A stretch of DNA of 64,000 nucleotides from assembly GCA_001692895.1 (NCBI GenBank), contig KV748212.1, forward strand, positions 1,052,428-1,116,427, written 5' to 3'. The first letter of the stretch is position 1. Each line of letters begins with the position of its first letter. Below the pieces are notes generated by a model. The model saw nothing but the letters and a program-made list of their open reading frames with translations, did not search any database and was not told the origin of the DNA. The position numbers and the translations under genes were made by a program. Source of the DNA: Cenococcum geophilum 1.58 (lineage: Eukaryota > Ascomycota > Dothideomycetes > Gloniales > Gloniaceae). This document shows positions 11,152-22,711 of this stretch, in pieces.

Positions 11152-12640
11152 ATGTCAGACAAAATCTCAATCGAAAAGCTCATTGGGCAATCCAACTACG
11201 AAGTCTGGAGCCTTCGGGTCCAATCACTTCTCGTAAAAGGATTGCTTAGTGATGCTATAGAAGAAGGAGTTACCCCAAAAGGGGAAATCGACCAAAAAGC
11301 CTTAGCTAATATAAGGCTGACAATTGAGGATGGACCTCTCTTGCAAATACGGTATTCCAAAACAGCTCTGGAAGCATAGAAACTATTAAAAAATCTCTAT
11401 AGCCTAAAAGGGTTTAGCTCGGAATTCTTAATCTGCAAAGAGCTTTTTAAGACCACCTTATCTAGATACTCTTCTATAAAGGAGTATTTAAATAAAGTAA
11501 AGTAACTCACCGACCAATTAAAAGCTAAAGGCATAGAATTGCCAAATCAGGTAATTATTGCTTGGGTTTTAAATAACCTAACTAGTCCTTACAAGGGATT
11601 TGTTATAATGGTTACCCAATCTTANAGAACCAATTCTAGTACCATTAACTTAGAAAACCTGTTTTCTAACTTGCTGGACGAATCTAGAAGANAGGTATCT
11701 AAAGATNAGGAAATAGCCTTGGTTACAGGGTCTAGACGACCTAGGACTAATTAGATAAATTAAATACATAAAAACAAGTACTATAAGAAGTGTAGAACAA
11801 CTACGCATTCTACAAAGGACTGTTTTTATCTATTTCCTAAAAAGGCCCCAAAAGGCTTTAAAACTAAGCACCAATATAAGCTAAAACCTCAAGAAGCTCT
11901 CGTGTCTATAAATACTAGTAATAACTATCCTAGTAATATAGAAGAAGACGATTTNNAAATNGATCTTAATNTNATGGATACCGATNAGGTACTTATTACN
12001 AATAAAAAACCCNAACNAAATTAAAAAGGAGCTAATTTTGTATTAGACTTAGGAGCTACTAAGCATCTAATAACTAAAAAGGAATACTTTACAAGCTTTA
12101 AAGATTCCTATAGGAAAATTGGTTGGGGAACCGATGTATTAATTAATTATATTGGAATCGGAAATGTTAAATTGGTAAACAAAGGAAACAAAATTATACT
12201 AGAAAACTGCAGATATGCACCCAATTTTCAATACAATCTTATCTCTGTTAGTAAGCTAGATCAACTTAGCTATGAAATTGTTGTTAAGGGCGGTTAAGCC
12301 CATATATACAAAAATGAACAACTGCTTATCTCAGCTATGGGAAGAAACTCCCTGTACTATATAAATATAGTACAAAACAATCTGCCTAGTGAAAAGACTA
12401 AGAAGGTCAAAAGTAAGCAAATAAACAAAATTGAGCCAACAAACAAAATCAATTTGCTTGAACAAACAAATAAAATTAATTTGCTCGAACAAGCAGATAA
12501 AATTAAACTTTGGTACTAAAGAATGGGCCATATAAATCCTATTTCACTACAAAAGACTCTAGGTCTACAATCAAATATTCCATTAGATGAATGCGAAATT
12601 TATATAGAATTAAAGCTGACAAGTCAGCGAAATAAAGAAA
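11152..12640 (+). pseudogene. Copia-B gag, protease and integrase N-terminus (RIP-broken)
   Basis: The polyprotein probably starts at the ATG of MSDKISIEKLIGQSNYEVW (11152); the frame is also open from an earlier ATG at 11077. This opening is the usual copia Gag start (LxGxNYxxW). A Gag helical domain follows (WVLNNLTSPYKGFV near 11560; ENLFSNLLDESRR near 11650). Next is a knuckle that has lost its first Cys (YYKKCRTTTHSTKDC near 11780). The protease box reads VLDLGATKHLI near 12040, where families have D-S-G-A-T; a Ser-to-Leu change is a single C-to-T. The integrase zinc-binding start (RMGHINPIS near 12520) precedes the retroposon insertion. Stops and ambiguous N bases make it non-functional. 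Confidence 0.8.
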
Positions 12641-14172
12641 TTACACCAAAGCCTCCGCTTGGAGCTCCCGTTCTACCATCTAGGGAGGCCTATCAAGGGA
12701 AACTGGGATACGAAAACCACCCGATGTACAACTACCTGGCTCGTAGCCAGGCCCGAAACTAGCCTTATTATTCAGCTAGTCGACGTAGACGCGTCCTAGG
12801 CGTACAACAGGACACCCTTGGGCTTGCACTAGCTCTGAGATCGCAAAGGAACGCGACGAGGGCGTAGGGATCCTCTTTCTATAAGAACTTGTTAAGGTTA
12901 ACGCGTCGCAGACACCTCGTACGAAACTTGTTAAGGCCCAAGGCCACCGCGAAGAACTTATTAAGGCCCTACCTAGAGAACTCGTTAAGGCCCCTCTACG
13001 AGAGCCTATCCGGTACATCCAGGAGACTCAGAAGAGGGTCTTAATAGGCGTAGTGCGCGCGACCTGGACAGAGACGCGACAGCGACGCGACAGCGACGCG
13101 ACAGCGACGCGACGGCGACCAGACGGCTCAACGAGGTGGAAACACGGGCAAAGCTCTAGGTAGCGGAAACACAGGCCAGCTTCGACGGCCCCATAGCGTT
13201 CAACCAGGTGACTTATAGGAGGGTCTTAATAGGCGTGGTGCACGCAACCTAACGCATACGTATACGTACACGCATATGCATATATATATAGGGGAGGCTA
13301 TAGGGGAAACACAGGCCAGTCGGACGAGGACTTGACAGTTAGAGATATAGGCCAGCTTATAGAAAGGGGGGACACAAGCTTAATTAGTAGGAGAGGGGGG
13401 AGTAGGTTGCCTGGCACGGGACCTAGTCTATGGCCCCCTCCTATAAGATACGGTCGGCCTGTTATAAGGAGACTCTTATAGGCAACGCGAAACGGGAACC
13501 TCCTATAGGGCGTAGTACGTAGTAGCCACTGCTGGCTCTAGGGACCTTACCCCTTAACTGGGCTCTGACCCCTAGTGCACCTAGTAGGTAGGCAGGATTA
13601 TGTCCTAGCCGGAAAAACTACTACATAGCTTAAGAGAATGGATGCGCGTATCGGTATATCAATAGACGGAACCGTTTAATAGGACGGTATGCTAGTAAGA
13701 CGTGCTTATGGAGTAAACAGGAGTTACTTAGGTGGGAGAGGTTTTGGCTAGGCCTTAACCGTAAAAGGTATACCTAACTACAGTATAGGATGCAGCCATA
13801 ACGCCCTCGTAGGATTACGCCAAAAGTAGGCGCGTAAGACGGGAGTTACGACCCCTGTAAATGGCAGCTTATACCCGTGCCGGCGGAAATAATAAAGAAA
13901 GGCGTAAAACTAGAGGCTATAGAAGGCTCCTAAGCCGTACGAAAGCGTACCAACTCTAGGAGGAAACTCTTATACAGACTGCTAGGGGGCGGACTGGTAC
14001 TTGGGCTAACCCCACTATAAGATATCCATAAGAACTGGTGAGAATCCCCGTGCGATTGGTGGTGGCAGCCAACTGCTTATAGTTTAGGACTAAAGCACTA
14101 GAAAACTGGGGTAGAGGCCTGGATAAGCAGGTATATAAAACTCTACTATATTACTAGCTAATATATAACTAC

Positions 14173-14510
14173 CTGCCTCTATAACCAGTCTGCTGTAGGG
14201 CAAACGACCTCCTCTATAACCAGTCTACCGCAGGGCAGACGACCTCCTCTATAACCAGTCTACCGCAGGGTAAACGACCTCCTCTATAACTGTCTGCCGC
14301 AGGGCAGACAACCTCCTCTACAACCAGTCTGCCGCAGGGTAGACGACCTCCTTATAACTGTCTGCCGCAGGGCAGACAACCTCCTCTACAACCAGTCTGC
14401 CGTAGGGTAGACAACCTCCTCTATAACCAGTCTGCTGCAAAGCAGACGACCTTCTACAACCAGTCTACAGCCGTTATACTATAGACGACCTCTACTACAA
14501 CCGGTCTACG
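14173..14510 (+). repeat. ~34-bp minisatellite inside the retroposon
   Basis: About ten imperfect copies of a unit built on CTATAACCAGTCTACCGCAG followed by GGCAGACGACCTC. The reverse complement shares GTCGTCTGC and GTAGAC[TA]GGTT with the minisatellite at 50740-51490, which supports that the second copy is homologous. Confidence 0.8.
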
Positions 14511-15112
14511 GCTGTCGCGCTATAGGCCAATCAAACTATAGAGACCGCAGGCGTACCGTAGGCGCACCGTAGGCGTACCGCAGACGATGCACTGCTAGGG
14601 TAGCTATGGGGATAGGGGAAGGGGGCCGGCCCGTGTTACCATTAGCACGTTAAATATAAGGTGTATTAGGCGAATTGGGTGTTTATACCCTATACAGACA
14701 ACCTCGTGAAAATTTTCCTATAGGAGTAGGTTTATGTAACGAGGTTCGCCCTTATAAAATACTTATTATAGCCTACTTTTGGGGAGAGTAGCTATTAATT
14801 ACTAATTCCCTACCCATTTCTTTAGTAAGGAGAAGAGATAAGTATAGGATAAAAAGTCGCTTTAGGGGTAATTGGTAGCTGCTTCCAAGCTAGCAAGCTA
14901 TTGTAACGCAAAACTATTTAATAAAAATCATTCTTTTAGAGCGCTTTTTCTACCTCTAAGGAACGGCAGAATACGGCAGAAATAGATAAAAGAGCCAGGA
15001 TTTCCTTAGTTTTCTTGGTGTAAACTGGACCATAGTAAGCAAAATACCAGAACGAAAAAACACCAGTCGCTAGAGCTCCCAGCCATTTTAAAAACGGGCC
15101 AGAGTGTCCACT

Positions 15113-15250
15113 TAGCTACTAGTACATGTTAAGCTGCCTAGAAAGGATTCATGTATATAGAACTATAGCGCCATAGCCTAGAGGCTGCATGCGCAGTATT
15201 GTACATAGTATAATACAACGGATATAAAAAAAAAAAAAAAAAAAAAAAAA
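15113..15250 (+). repeat. Shared LINE-type 3' tail with poly(A)
   Basis: The stretch begins TAGCTACTAGTACATGTTAA and ends with ACGGATATA and an A-run. Equivalent tails end the four half-LINEs (986-1104; 25901-26028 minus; 30086-30216 minus; 39472-39599 minus) and the second non-coding retroposon (49927-50060 minus). A common 3' tail is what LINE reverse transcriptases with stringent 3' recognition use to capture partner RNAs. Confidence 0.85.
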
Positions 15251-15262
15251 TTACACCAAAGC

Positions 15263-17771
15263 AAAAGTTCACCTAGAAAAGGTAGTAACTAACTTATGTG
15301 GACCCAATATCCCCTAAAACTATAAATGGGTGAAAGATACATCATTTTCTTCCTAGATTCAGCTACTAGATATTTAAATTCAAATTACTGAAATCTAAAT
15401 TCAGAAAGCCTATAAGCTTTCATAGAATCAAAAATCGAGCTGAAAATCTATCAAAAAGAAAATACAATTACCTAAATCAGGATCAGGGGGTGAATTTATA
15501 AACAAAAGGTTAAAGGAGCCTGCCTTTACATACGTATTATTCAGCCAATATTCGGCTGCGTATACCACGAATAAAATGGGGTTAATAGAACGAATAAATC
15601 GAACAATACTAGAAAAGGTACGCTGTATTATTCACTGCAAAACTACCAAAAAACCTTGGGGGGAAGCAATAAGTACAGCATTTACCTATATATAGGACTC
15701 CACATACGTCAATTGCAAATTCAAGACGCCTTATAAAGCACTTTATAATACAAAACCAGATATTACAAATATCAAAGTATTTGGATCAATTGCGTATTAT
15801 AAAAACAAAGCCAAAGGACTCAAAAAACTAGAGCCTAGAGCTAAAAAGGCGATATTACTTAGATTTAGAAGTAATCTTTACAGATTATATAACATAGATT
15901 CAAAAAGGCTTACTTAGGCTAGAGATATCAAAATACTGGAAAACCAGTTTCATAATTTCAATACTAGCAAAGAAGCCGACCTAGAAGTCAACGAAGAAAG
16001 TCTATTTAATTTAAACGAAAGAGATAAACAGATAAATAAACAAAATCAAGCTATCGAACAAAATCGAGCTATTGAACAAAATCAATCTGTTGAACAAAAT
16101 CAATCTCAATCTGTCCAATCTGTCAGACAAAATCAAACCAGACAAAATCAAATATCAAGGATAAATCAATCCAGTGAATCAGAGGATGATGATATAGACG
16201 AACTAGCTCTCCTAGGAACCAATCAAAATAAACCAAGGTCCTATAGAGAAGCTATAAAATCGCCTAATTGGCCAAATTGGCAAACAGCGATGGGTGTAAA
16301 AATCGATCAACTTAAAAAACAAAAAACCTAGAATATCGTTGATCTACCACCCAATAGAAAGGCTCTAAAAACTCAATAGGTGTATAAGATTAAAACAGAT
16401 CAAAACAACCAAATAATTAAATACAAAGCCAGATGGGTAGTAAAAGGCTTCAGTCAGCAATATGGCATAGATTACGAAGAAACCTTCGCAAATACTTGCC
16501 GCCCAGAAGTATACAAAATGCTACTATATTTAGCAGCTTACCATAATTAGGAAATAGTACAATGGGACTTCAAAAATGCGTTTACGCACGCTAATATAGA
16601 CAAAGAGCTATATGTAGAACAACCAGAAGGTATTACTGCAATACCAAATAAGGTATATAAATTGAATAAAGCTCTATATGGCCTAAAACAATCACCAAAA
16701 ATATGGTATAACCACCTAGCAAATAACCTTAACAAAGAAGGATTTTATCCTATCTTTGCAGATCAGGCAGTATTCAAAAATAATACACTAAGCATTATAA
16801 TAATCTGCCATATAGACGATCTACTAGTATTTAGCCCAAATATTAAACAAATAAATAAAATTCAAACAAAACTAGGCAAAGACCTAGAATTGACAAATTT
16901 GGGACCAGTTTCCTATTTCCTAGGTATGGAAATTACTAGAGATCGCAAAAATAAGGTTATAAAATTAAACCAAAAGAAATACACCCAAAATATCTTACAA
17001 AGGTTTAATAAACAAAATCTAAATCCAGTATCTACCCCTAGAATTATTAGCTTAAAAATAGAAAAGAATATAGAACAGGCCTCTCCTAAAGATATAAAAC
17101 AGTATCAACAAGAAGTAGGAAGCCTAATATACTTATCTACAAAGACTAGGCCTGACATAGCCTACAACGTAAATACCTGCGCTAGATTTATGTCAAATCT
17201 AAATAAAATACATTACCAGGCACTAAATCAAATTTGGAAATACCTAAATTACACCCCTACCTTAGGAATTACCTATTCTAGAGAATCAGAACCTTATATT
17301 TTAGGTTACTGCGATTCAGATTAGGGGGGTGATATAATAGGTCGAAAATCAACTAGCGCATACTACTTCTCATTTGGTAGAAGCCCTATAAGCTNGGCAA
17401 GTCAATTANAAAAAACAGTTNCTCTATCTAGCTGTNAAGCTNAATATATNGCCCTAAAAGAGGCTGTAAAGGAATATCTATATTTAATAAGCGTTATTAA
17501 ACAGCTTAATATAGAAAACAAAGAAAAATTCCATTTGTTCACAGACAGCCTATCAGCAATTAAATTGGCGAACAATCCAGAACATCATGCTAAGACCAAG
17601 CATATTAATATACAATACCACTTTATGCGAGAACACGTAACAAATAATACAATACAGCTAAGCCATATAAGTACGAAAGAATAGCTAGCTNATATGCTTA
17701 CCAAAGCACTAAGTAGACCTACTTTTAAGAATCTGGTCAGGCAGATGAACTTGCTACCAATGGATAAATAA
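15263..17771 (+). pseudogene. Copia-B integrase, RT and RNase H (RIP-broken)
   Basis: This continues the Copia-B polyprotein after the retroposon. The integrase core is recognisable by the catalytic-Glu segment near 15590 (NRTILEK context). The RT runs through EIVQWDFKNAF near 16555, KALYGLKQSPKIWYNHLA near 16665 and the catalytic CHIDDLLVF near 16808. A 220-codon stretch (16662-17324) is free of stops. RNase H follows: CDSD near 17310 (the following Trp codon is TAG), SSCxAEY near 17430 with N bases, FTDSLSAIKLANNPEHHAK near 17540. The stop is the TAA at 17769-17771 after LLPMDK. Other parts contain TAG stops, so the polyprotein is dead. Confidence 0.87.
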
Positions 17772-18289
17772 AATCGATAAACAAAATCGATGAACAAAAT
17801 CAGCAGACACTCTTTTCCTTCCTAATTGGACCTTTTATTCCATTATATAATATAAATTGCAGTTCAGATTAAACAATAAGGACATATCAATTCTACTGAT
17901 CATTAATTCGCATACCGATTACTTAACATCAATCCCCGCCAATGTCGGGAGTAAAAATTCTGAAATATGTCTTACATTTGTGATGAATAATAGTCGGTAC
18001 CCTTCTTTGAGGACAGATATATGCATATCAACCAAGATATTATATTATCCACGTCATCGCGCATTCCTAGAACACCTCACGCTGATATCCCAATATGACT
18101 CCATCATCCATCTTCATTCTACCTTCACCTAGTCTGATACATGAGCGGTAAGAGATACTATATATACAGATTACATTTCATTCGCTCCTAAGACTTCGAG
18201 AGTATAATATATGAACCTCATTGATCAAGCCTATGCAGGAATGCAAGGCCCAGAGAGTCCTAGCTCAATATACCCTATGCCTAATGCCG

Positions 18290-18862
18290 ACATTATTTGT
18301 ATCGCAATATATTGACAATGGACTGTATTACATCAACCTCATGTAAATATGTTACTATATACACTACTACTATCATAACGAGACTAATGTATCCACTATG
18401 CAATGGACTATGTGACCGCTATGTGACCCCGACTATGGTAGACTATGTGATCAACTATGTGATCAACTATGGATCAACTATGGACAAAAAATCTCATTAT
18501 TACCATTATATTCTAACTTATAATGATCGATAATGGTAGACTATCAAGTCAATCGAACATGCTCCACACACTATATATAAGGTCCGATCAAAGTAAATAC
18601 ATTACGAATAATATATGGCTTAGTATAATCTCTAATATTAACTGTGCGGGGTATTTTTGTCTTTATATAATCTTTACAACGTCCATAAGAGACGAGAATG
18701 TAAGAATATAAAGAATCTATATATGCATAGGCGTTTAAAACAAGTAACTAAAACAAATTAGTTAACGAATATAAATACATAATTCACTGATTCTTATCAA
18801 GAATCGTTCGGATAGTATAATAATTCGAATCGGATACCCTGCTATTGGGTTCAAATCACCTA
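18290..18862 (+). repeat. Direct repeat, left copy (gap-flanking)
   Basis: Contains short tandem CTATGTGATCAA-like units, then ACTGTGCGGGGTATTT, then AACAAGTAACTAAAACAAAT, then ATCGGATACC...TTGGGTTCAAATCACC. The same modules in the same order occur at 19489-19975. The arrangement could be a pair of LTRs of an unidentified element or a tandem duplication. Confidence 0.5.
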
Positions 18863-19488
18863 NNNNNNNNNNNNNNNNNNNNNNNNNNNNNNNNNNNNNN
18901 NNNNNNNNNNNNNNNNNNNNNNNNNNNNNNNNNNNNNNNNNNNNNNNNNNNNNNNNNNNNNNNNNNNNNNNNNNNNNNNNNNNNNNNNNNNNNNNNNNNN
19001 NNNNNNNNNNNNNNNNNNNNNNNNNNNNNNNNNNNNNNNNNNNNNNNNNNNNNNNNNNNNNNNNNNNNNNNNNNNNNNNNNNNNNNNNNNNNNNNNNNNN
19101 NNNNNNNNNNNNNNNNNNNNNNNNNNNNNNNNNNNNNNNNNNNNNNNNNNNNNNNNNNNNNNNNNNNNNNNNNNNNNNNNNNNNNNNNNNNNNNNNNNNN
19201 NNNNNNNNNNNNNNNNNNNNNNNNNNNNNNNNNNNNNNNNNNNNNNNNNNNNNNNNNNNNNNNNNNNNNNNNNNNNNNNNNNNNNNNNNNNNNNNNNNNN
19301 NNNNNNNNNNNNNNNNNNNNNNNNNNNNNNNNNNNNNNNNNNNNNNNNNNNNNNNNNNNNNNNNNNNNNNNNNNNNNNNNNNNNNNNNNNNNNNNNNNNN
19401 NNNNNNNNNNNNNNNNNNNNNNNNNNNNNNNNNNNNNNNNNNNNNNNNNNNNNNNNNNNNNNNNNNNNNNNNNNNNNNNNNNNNNNNN
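18863..19488. other. Assembly gap (N run)
   Basis: 626 unresolved bases between the two related direct repeats, a typical place for assembly failure. The gap size may be an estimate. Confidence 0.98.
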
Positions 19489-19975
19489 GACTATGCAAAT
19501 GGACTATGTGATCCACTATGCAATGGACTGTATGATCCACTATGTAATGGACTATGTGATCCACTATGCAATGGACTATGTGATCCACTATGCAATGGGA
19601 CTATGTGACCGACTATGTGACCGACTATGGTAGACTATGTGATCAACTATGTGATCAACTATGTGATCAAACTTGTGATCAACTATATGATCAACTATAT
19701 TGATCGACTATGGTAGACTATGTGGCGCATTTCGGCATCCCAAGAAGGTCCCACAAGAATACATTACGAATATATTCGTTGTAATCTCTAATAGTAACTG
19801 TGCGGGGGTATTTGTTATATAACATAACGTTATAAAACAAATAGTTAAAACAAGCAGTTAAAACAAGTAACTAAAACAAATAGTTAAAATACATAATTTC
19901 ACTGGATTCTTCATTCAGTTCCGTCGGAGTTATTTTTGGATCGGATACCGGTTTTGGGTCACCCTTATTTTTCCA
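19489..19975 (+). repeat. Direct repeat, right copy (gap-flanking)
   Basis: Starts within a longer array of GGACTATGTGATCCACTATG-like units. It then repeats the modules of the left copy: TACATTACGAAT, ACTGTGCGGGGGTATTT, AACAAGTAACTAAAACAAAT and GGATCGGATACCGG..TTGGGTCACC. Confidence 0.5.
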
Positions 19976-21001
19976 GGTTAATCCTTCCTTTTCTCACAGA
20001 CGACTAAAACAAGTAGCTAAAACAAATAGCTAAAATAAATAGGTAACCATCGGTTCAAGTAGACGGACTGGTCTAAGAATTTTTTCATCCAGGGTGAATC
20101 ACGGAAACCATTCGTATAATTCGATCGACGAAGAAAGCATGAATATACCGAATCGACATACATAATAAACAATGCACAAGAGCGTATTTCACCATAACAT
20201 ATAATTATACGAACCAGAATCGTACTACAAGACCTAACAAGCGGGTTAAATTAACGACTATCCGACAGACACTTGTTTACCTTAAAAGAAACAAAAGATA
20301 TAATTCATTCCGGACAAATTATTGCAATAATATTATATCTATTAAAGGAAATGTCGGAGAAAATCCCGGTATATAAGTCGAAGTTCGTTGTTATATTTCC
20401 TCGTTTTGACAAAAATATTAACTGAACCCGGATCGAATATCCCGAAGATGGTTTACTCTTCATACATAAGCGTCAACTAAAAGCTGGATAATTATAGTGA
20501 GACGGGATAATAACGACTTCGCGTCATTGGAATTTTATATTCCAAGACTAAGAGATCCTTATCCTTAGGATTACCATCCCCACATTAAATCCATAAAGGT
20601 TTAAACTAAATCACGGACCATTACATAAAATAAATCTAAACTGTATTTAGATGCGTCCATAAATTGCAACATCGATACAGTCCGGATCAGAAAACATCTA
20701 TATATAATCCGGGATGAAGAACAACTAAAGAAACAACGACAAAATATAGAATCCTTCCCGCGACAAGATATAAGAAAAGATAAAAATTCGAATTATTAAG
20801 ATCGCCCATCTATGACCTAAATCAAAATCACACACATAATAATTTTGGAAACAGATTTTCCAAAATATAATACTCCTATATAAGCAGGATCTATAAAGAA
20901 AAGCCCAATAATATAATCGAAATTATTGGAATAAAACGTGGCTTAGAATGCATTGAAACGAAAAATTATGGATCTTTATTCCTCATTTTATGATACAGTC
21001 T

Positions 21002-21168
21002 GAATACGAGACGGAACGTAGACGTTCCGGAACTAGGGTCTTCCAGGTATATAGAGACTCGATCCCCCGTAGATAGACATTATCAATTGCATCAAGTTCA
21101 TCCACTTCACTTACTTCACTACATCGTTNACCCTGTCGTCCTCCGACCTCCGCTTACGCAAATTAACA
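21002..21168 (+). repeat. Truncated 3' LTR of Copia-B
   Basis: The last ~167 bp of the LTR, from GAATACGAGACGG through the GGAACGT palindrome and TATATAG box to AATTAACA, followed at once by the CTATA duplication. The left part, including the 12-bp array, is missing. Confidence 0.85.
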
Positions 21169-22363
21169 CTATATCTATATAGTACAGGGAGTTTCTTCCC
21201 ATGGCTAAGATAAGTAGTTGTTCATTTTTGTAAATATGGGCTTGACCGCCCTTAACTACAATTTCATAGCCAAGCTGATCTAGCTTACTAACAGAGATAA
21301 GATTGTATTAAAAATTGGGTGCATATCTGCAATTTTCTAGTACAATTTTGTTTCCTTTATTTACCAATTTAACATTTCCGATTCCAATATAATCAATTAA
21401 TACATCGGTTCCCCAACCAATTTTCCCATAGGAATCTTTATAGCTTATAAAGTATTCCTTTTTAGTTATTAGATGCTTAGTAGCTCCTAAGTCTAATACA
21501 AAATTAGCTCCTTTTTAATTTGGTTAGGGTTTTTTATTGGTAATAAGTACCTAATCGGTATCCATTAAATTAAGATCGATTTCAAAATCGTCTTCTTCTA
21601 TATTACTAGGATAGTTATTACTAGTATTTATAGACACGAGAGCTTCTTGAGGTTTTGGCTTATATTGGTGCTTGGTTTTGAAGCCTTTTGGGGCCTTTTT
21701 AGGAAATAGATAGAAACAGTCCTTTGTAGAATGCGTAGTTGTTCTATACTTCTTGCAGTACTTATTTTTATGTATTCGATTTGTCTAATTGGTCCTAGGT
21801 TGTCGTCTAGACCCTATAACCAAGGCTATTTCCTAATCTTTAGATACCTGTCTTCTAGATTCATCCAGTAAGTTAGAAAACAGGTTTTCTAAGTTAATGG
21901 TACTAGAATTGGTTCTGTAAAATTAGGTAACTATTGTAACAAATCCCTCGTAAGGACTGGTTAGGTTATTTAAAACCCAAGCAATAATCACCTGATTTGG
22001 CAATTCTATGCCTTTAGCTTTCAATTAGTCGGTGAGTTGCTTTACTTTATTCAAATACTCCTCCATAGAAGAGTATTTAGATAAGGTAGTCTTAAAAAGC
22101 TCTTTGTAGATTAAGAATTCCGAGCTAAACCCTTTTAGGCTGTAGAGATTTTTTAACAGTTTCCATGCTTCTAGAGCTGTTTTAGAATACCATATTTGCA
22201 AGAGAGGTCCATTCTCAATTATCAGCCTTATATTGGCTAAGGCTTTTTAGTCATTTTCCCCTTTTAGGGTAACTCCTTCTATGAGAAGTGATTGGACCCA
22301 AAGGCTCCAGACTTCGTAGTTAGATTGGCCAATGAGCTTTTTAATTAAGATTTTGTCTGACAT
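21169..22363 (-). pseudogene. Copia-A gag and protease (RIP-broken)
   Basis: The minus-strand polyprotein start is the ATG at 22363, giving MSDK as in Copia-B. Gag shows the same domain order: start with xxLIxxSNYEVW, the WVLNNLT helix region near 21990, and the knuckle with CxKYRTTTHSTKDCF around 21720. The protease segment is near 21500. The frame is broken by TAA/TAG stops. The polyprotein continues at 10238 on the far side of Copia-B. Confidence 0.8.
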
Positions 22364-22697
22364 TTTATCTGCGAATAGATAAATAGAATTAAATAATAGG
22401 ATTTAAACAAAATTGAATAATAGGATTTGGACAAATAAAATCGAATGATAGGATTTGAACAAATAGATACGATTAAAAGAATAGATAAACCAAATGATAT
22501 ACTTGAGATTCGATCAAGATTTAATTAAGATTTAACTAGAATAAAATTCAAGTGATAGTGAAATAGAGATAAAATTAACTCAAGATATAGTTCAGATTTA
22601 ATCAAAAAATTGGTCAACAATTAATTGATATTTGGTCGAGGTCAGATTTTGGAGTTTTAGTCAAAAATTAATCGAGATTTGGTTAAGGTTAGAGCAG

Positions 22698-22711
22698 CCG
22701 GGCTTATAACC
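22698..22711 (-). other. Primer-binding site of Copia-A
   Basis: On the minus strand GGTTATAAGCCCGG follows the LTR directly. It corresponds to the Copia-B site GGTTATGAGCCTGG with transition changes, and is complementary to the initiator tRNA-Met anticodon arm. Confidence 0.65.

Larger units (their letters stand above)
12653..15250 (+). mobile_element. Non-coding poly(A) retroposon, copy 1 (2.6 kb)
   Basis: Inserted in Copia-B with a perfect 12-bp duplication TTACACCAAAGC at 12641-12652 and 15251-15262. The element ends in a 25-base A-run (15226-15250). Its last ~135 bp (from 15113) equal the tail of the half-LINEs. No ORF of note is present. From the 5' end it holds a repeated GAACTTGTTAAGGCC-like motif (12880-12990), an 11-bp repeat CGACGCGACAG (13075-13115), a ~34-bp minisatellite (14173-14510) and ~600 bp of unique sequence. 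Two-ended duplication plus poly(A) shows target-primed reverse transcription. With no RT of its own, it must have been mobilised in trans. Confidence 0.85.
17837..21001. other. Foreign block replacing the 3' UTR/LTR junction of Copia-B
   Basis: Copia-B matches Copia-A up to CCTTTTATTCC near 17836. Family sequence resumes inside the LTR at GAATACGAG (about 21002). The 3.2 kb between is unrelated to copia and contains two related direct copies (see separate entry) around a gap. No coding frame is recognisable. Because the polypurine tract and the first part of the LTR are missing, this is an insertion combined with a deletion, or a recombination join. Confidence 0.55.
10239..21168 (+). mobile_element. 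Copia-B: LTR retrotransposon nested in Copia-A
   Basis: A plus-strand copia element of the same family as Copia-A, inserted in Copia-A between gag/protease and integrase. The duplication CTATA is seen at 10234-10238 and 21169-21173. Removing 10239-21173 rejoins Copia-A sequence exactly. It has a complete 5' LTR (10239-10774), PBS, gag-pol to 17771, and only the last ~170 bp of the 3' LTR. Two insertions sit inside it: a 2.6-kb poly(A) retroposon (12653-15250), and a foreign block (about 17837-21001) that replaces the end of the 3' UTR and the start of the 3' LTR. Confidence 0.88.

Noticed and set aside
12523-12762. 79-aa ORF at the Copia-B/retroposon junction
   Set aside because: A chimera of copia integrase codons and the first bases of the inserted retroposon.
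18849-18862. GGTTCAAATC-like sequence resembling a tRNA B box
   Set aside because: No cloverleaf or A box can be placed around it, and it lies in a repeat next to the gap.
18845-19633. Open frames of 242-262 codons on both strands
   Set aside because: They are made almost entirely of N bases in the assembly gap; the few real codons come from a short tandem repeat.
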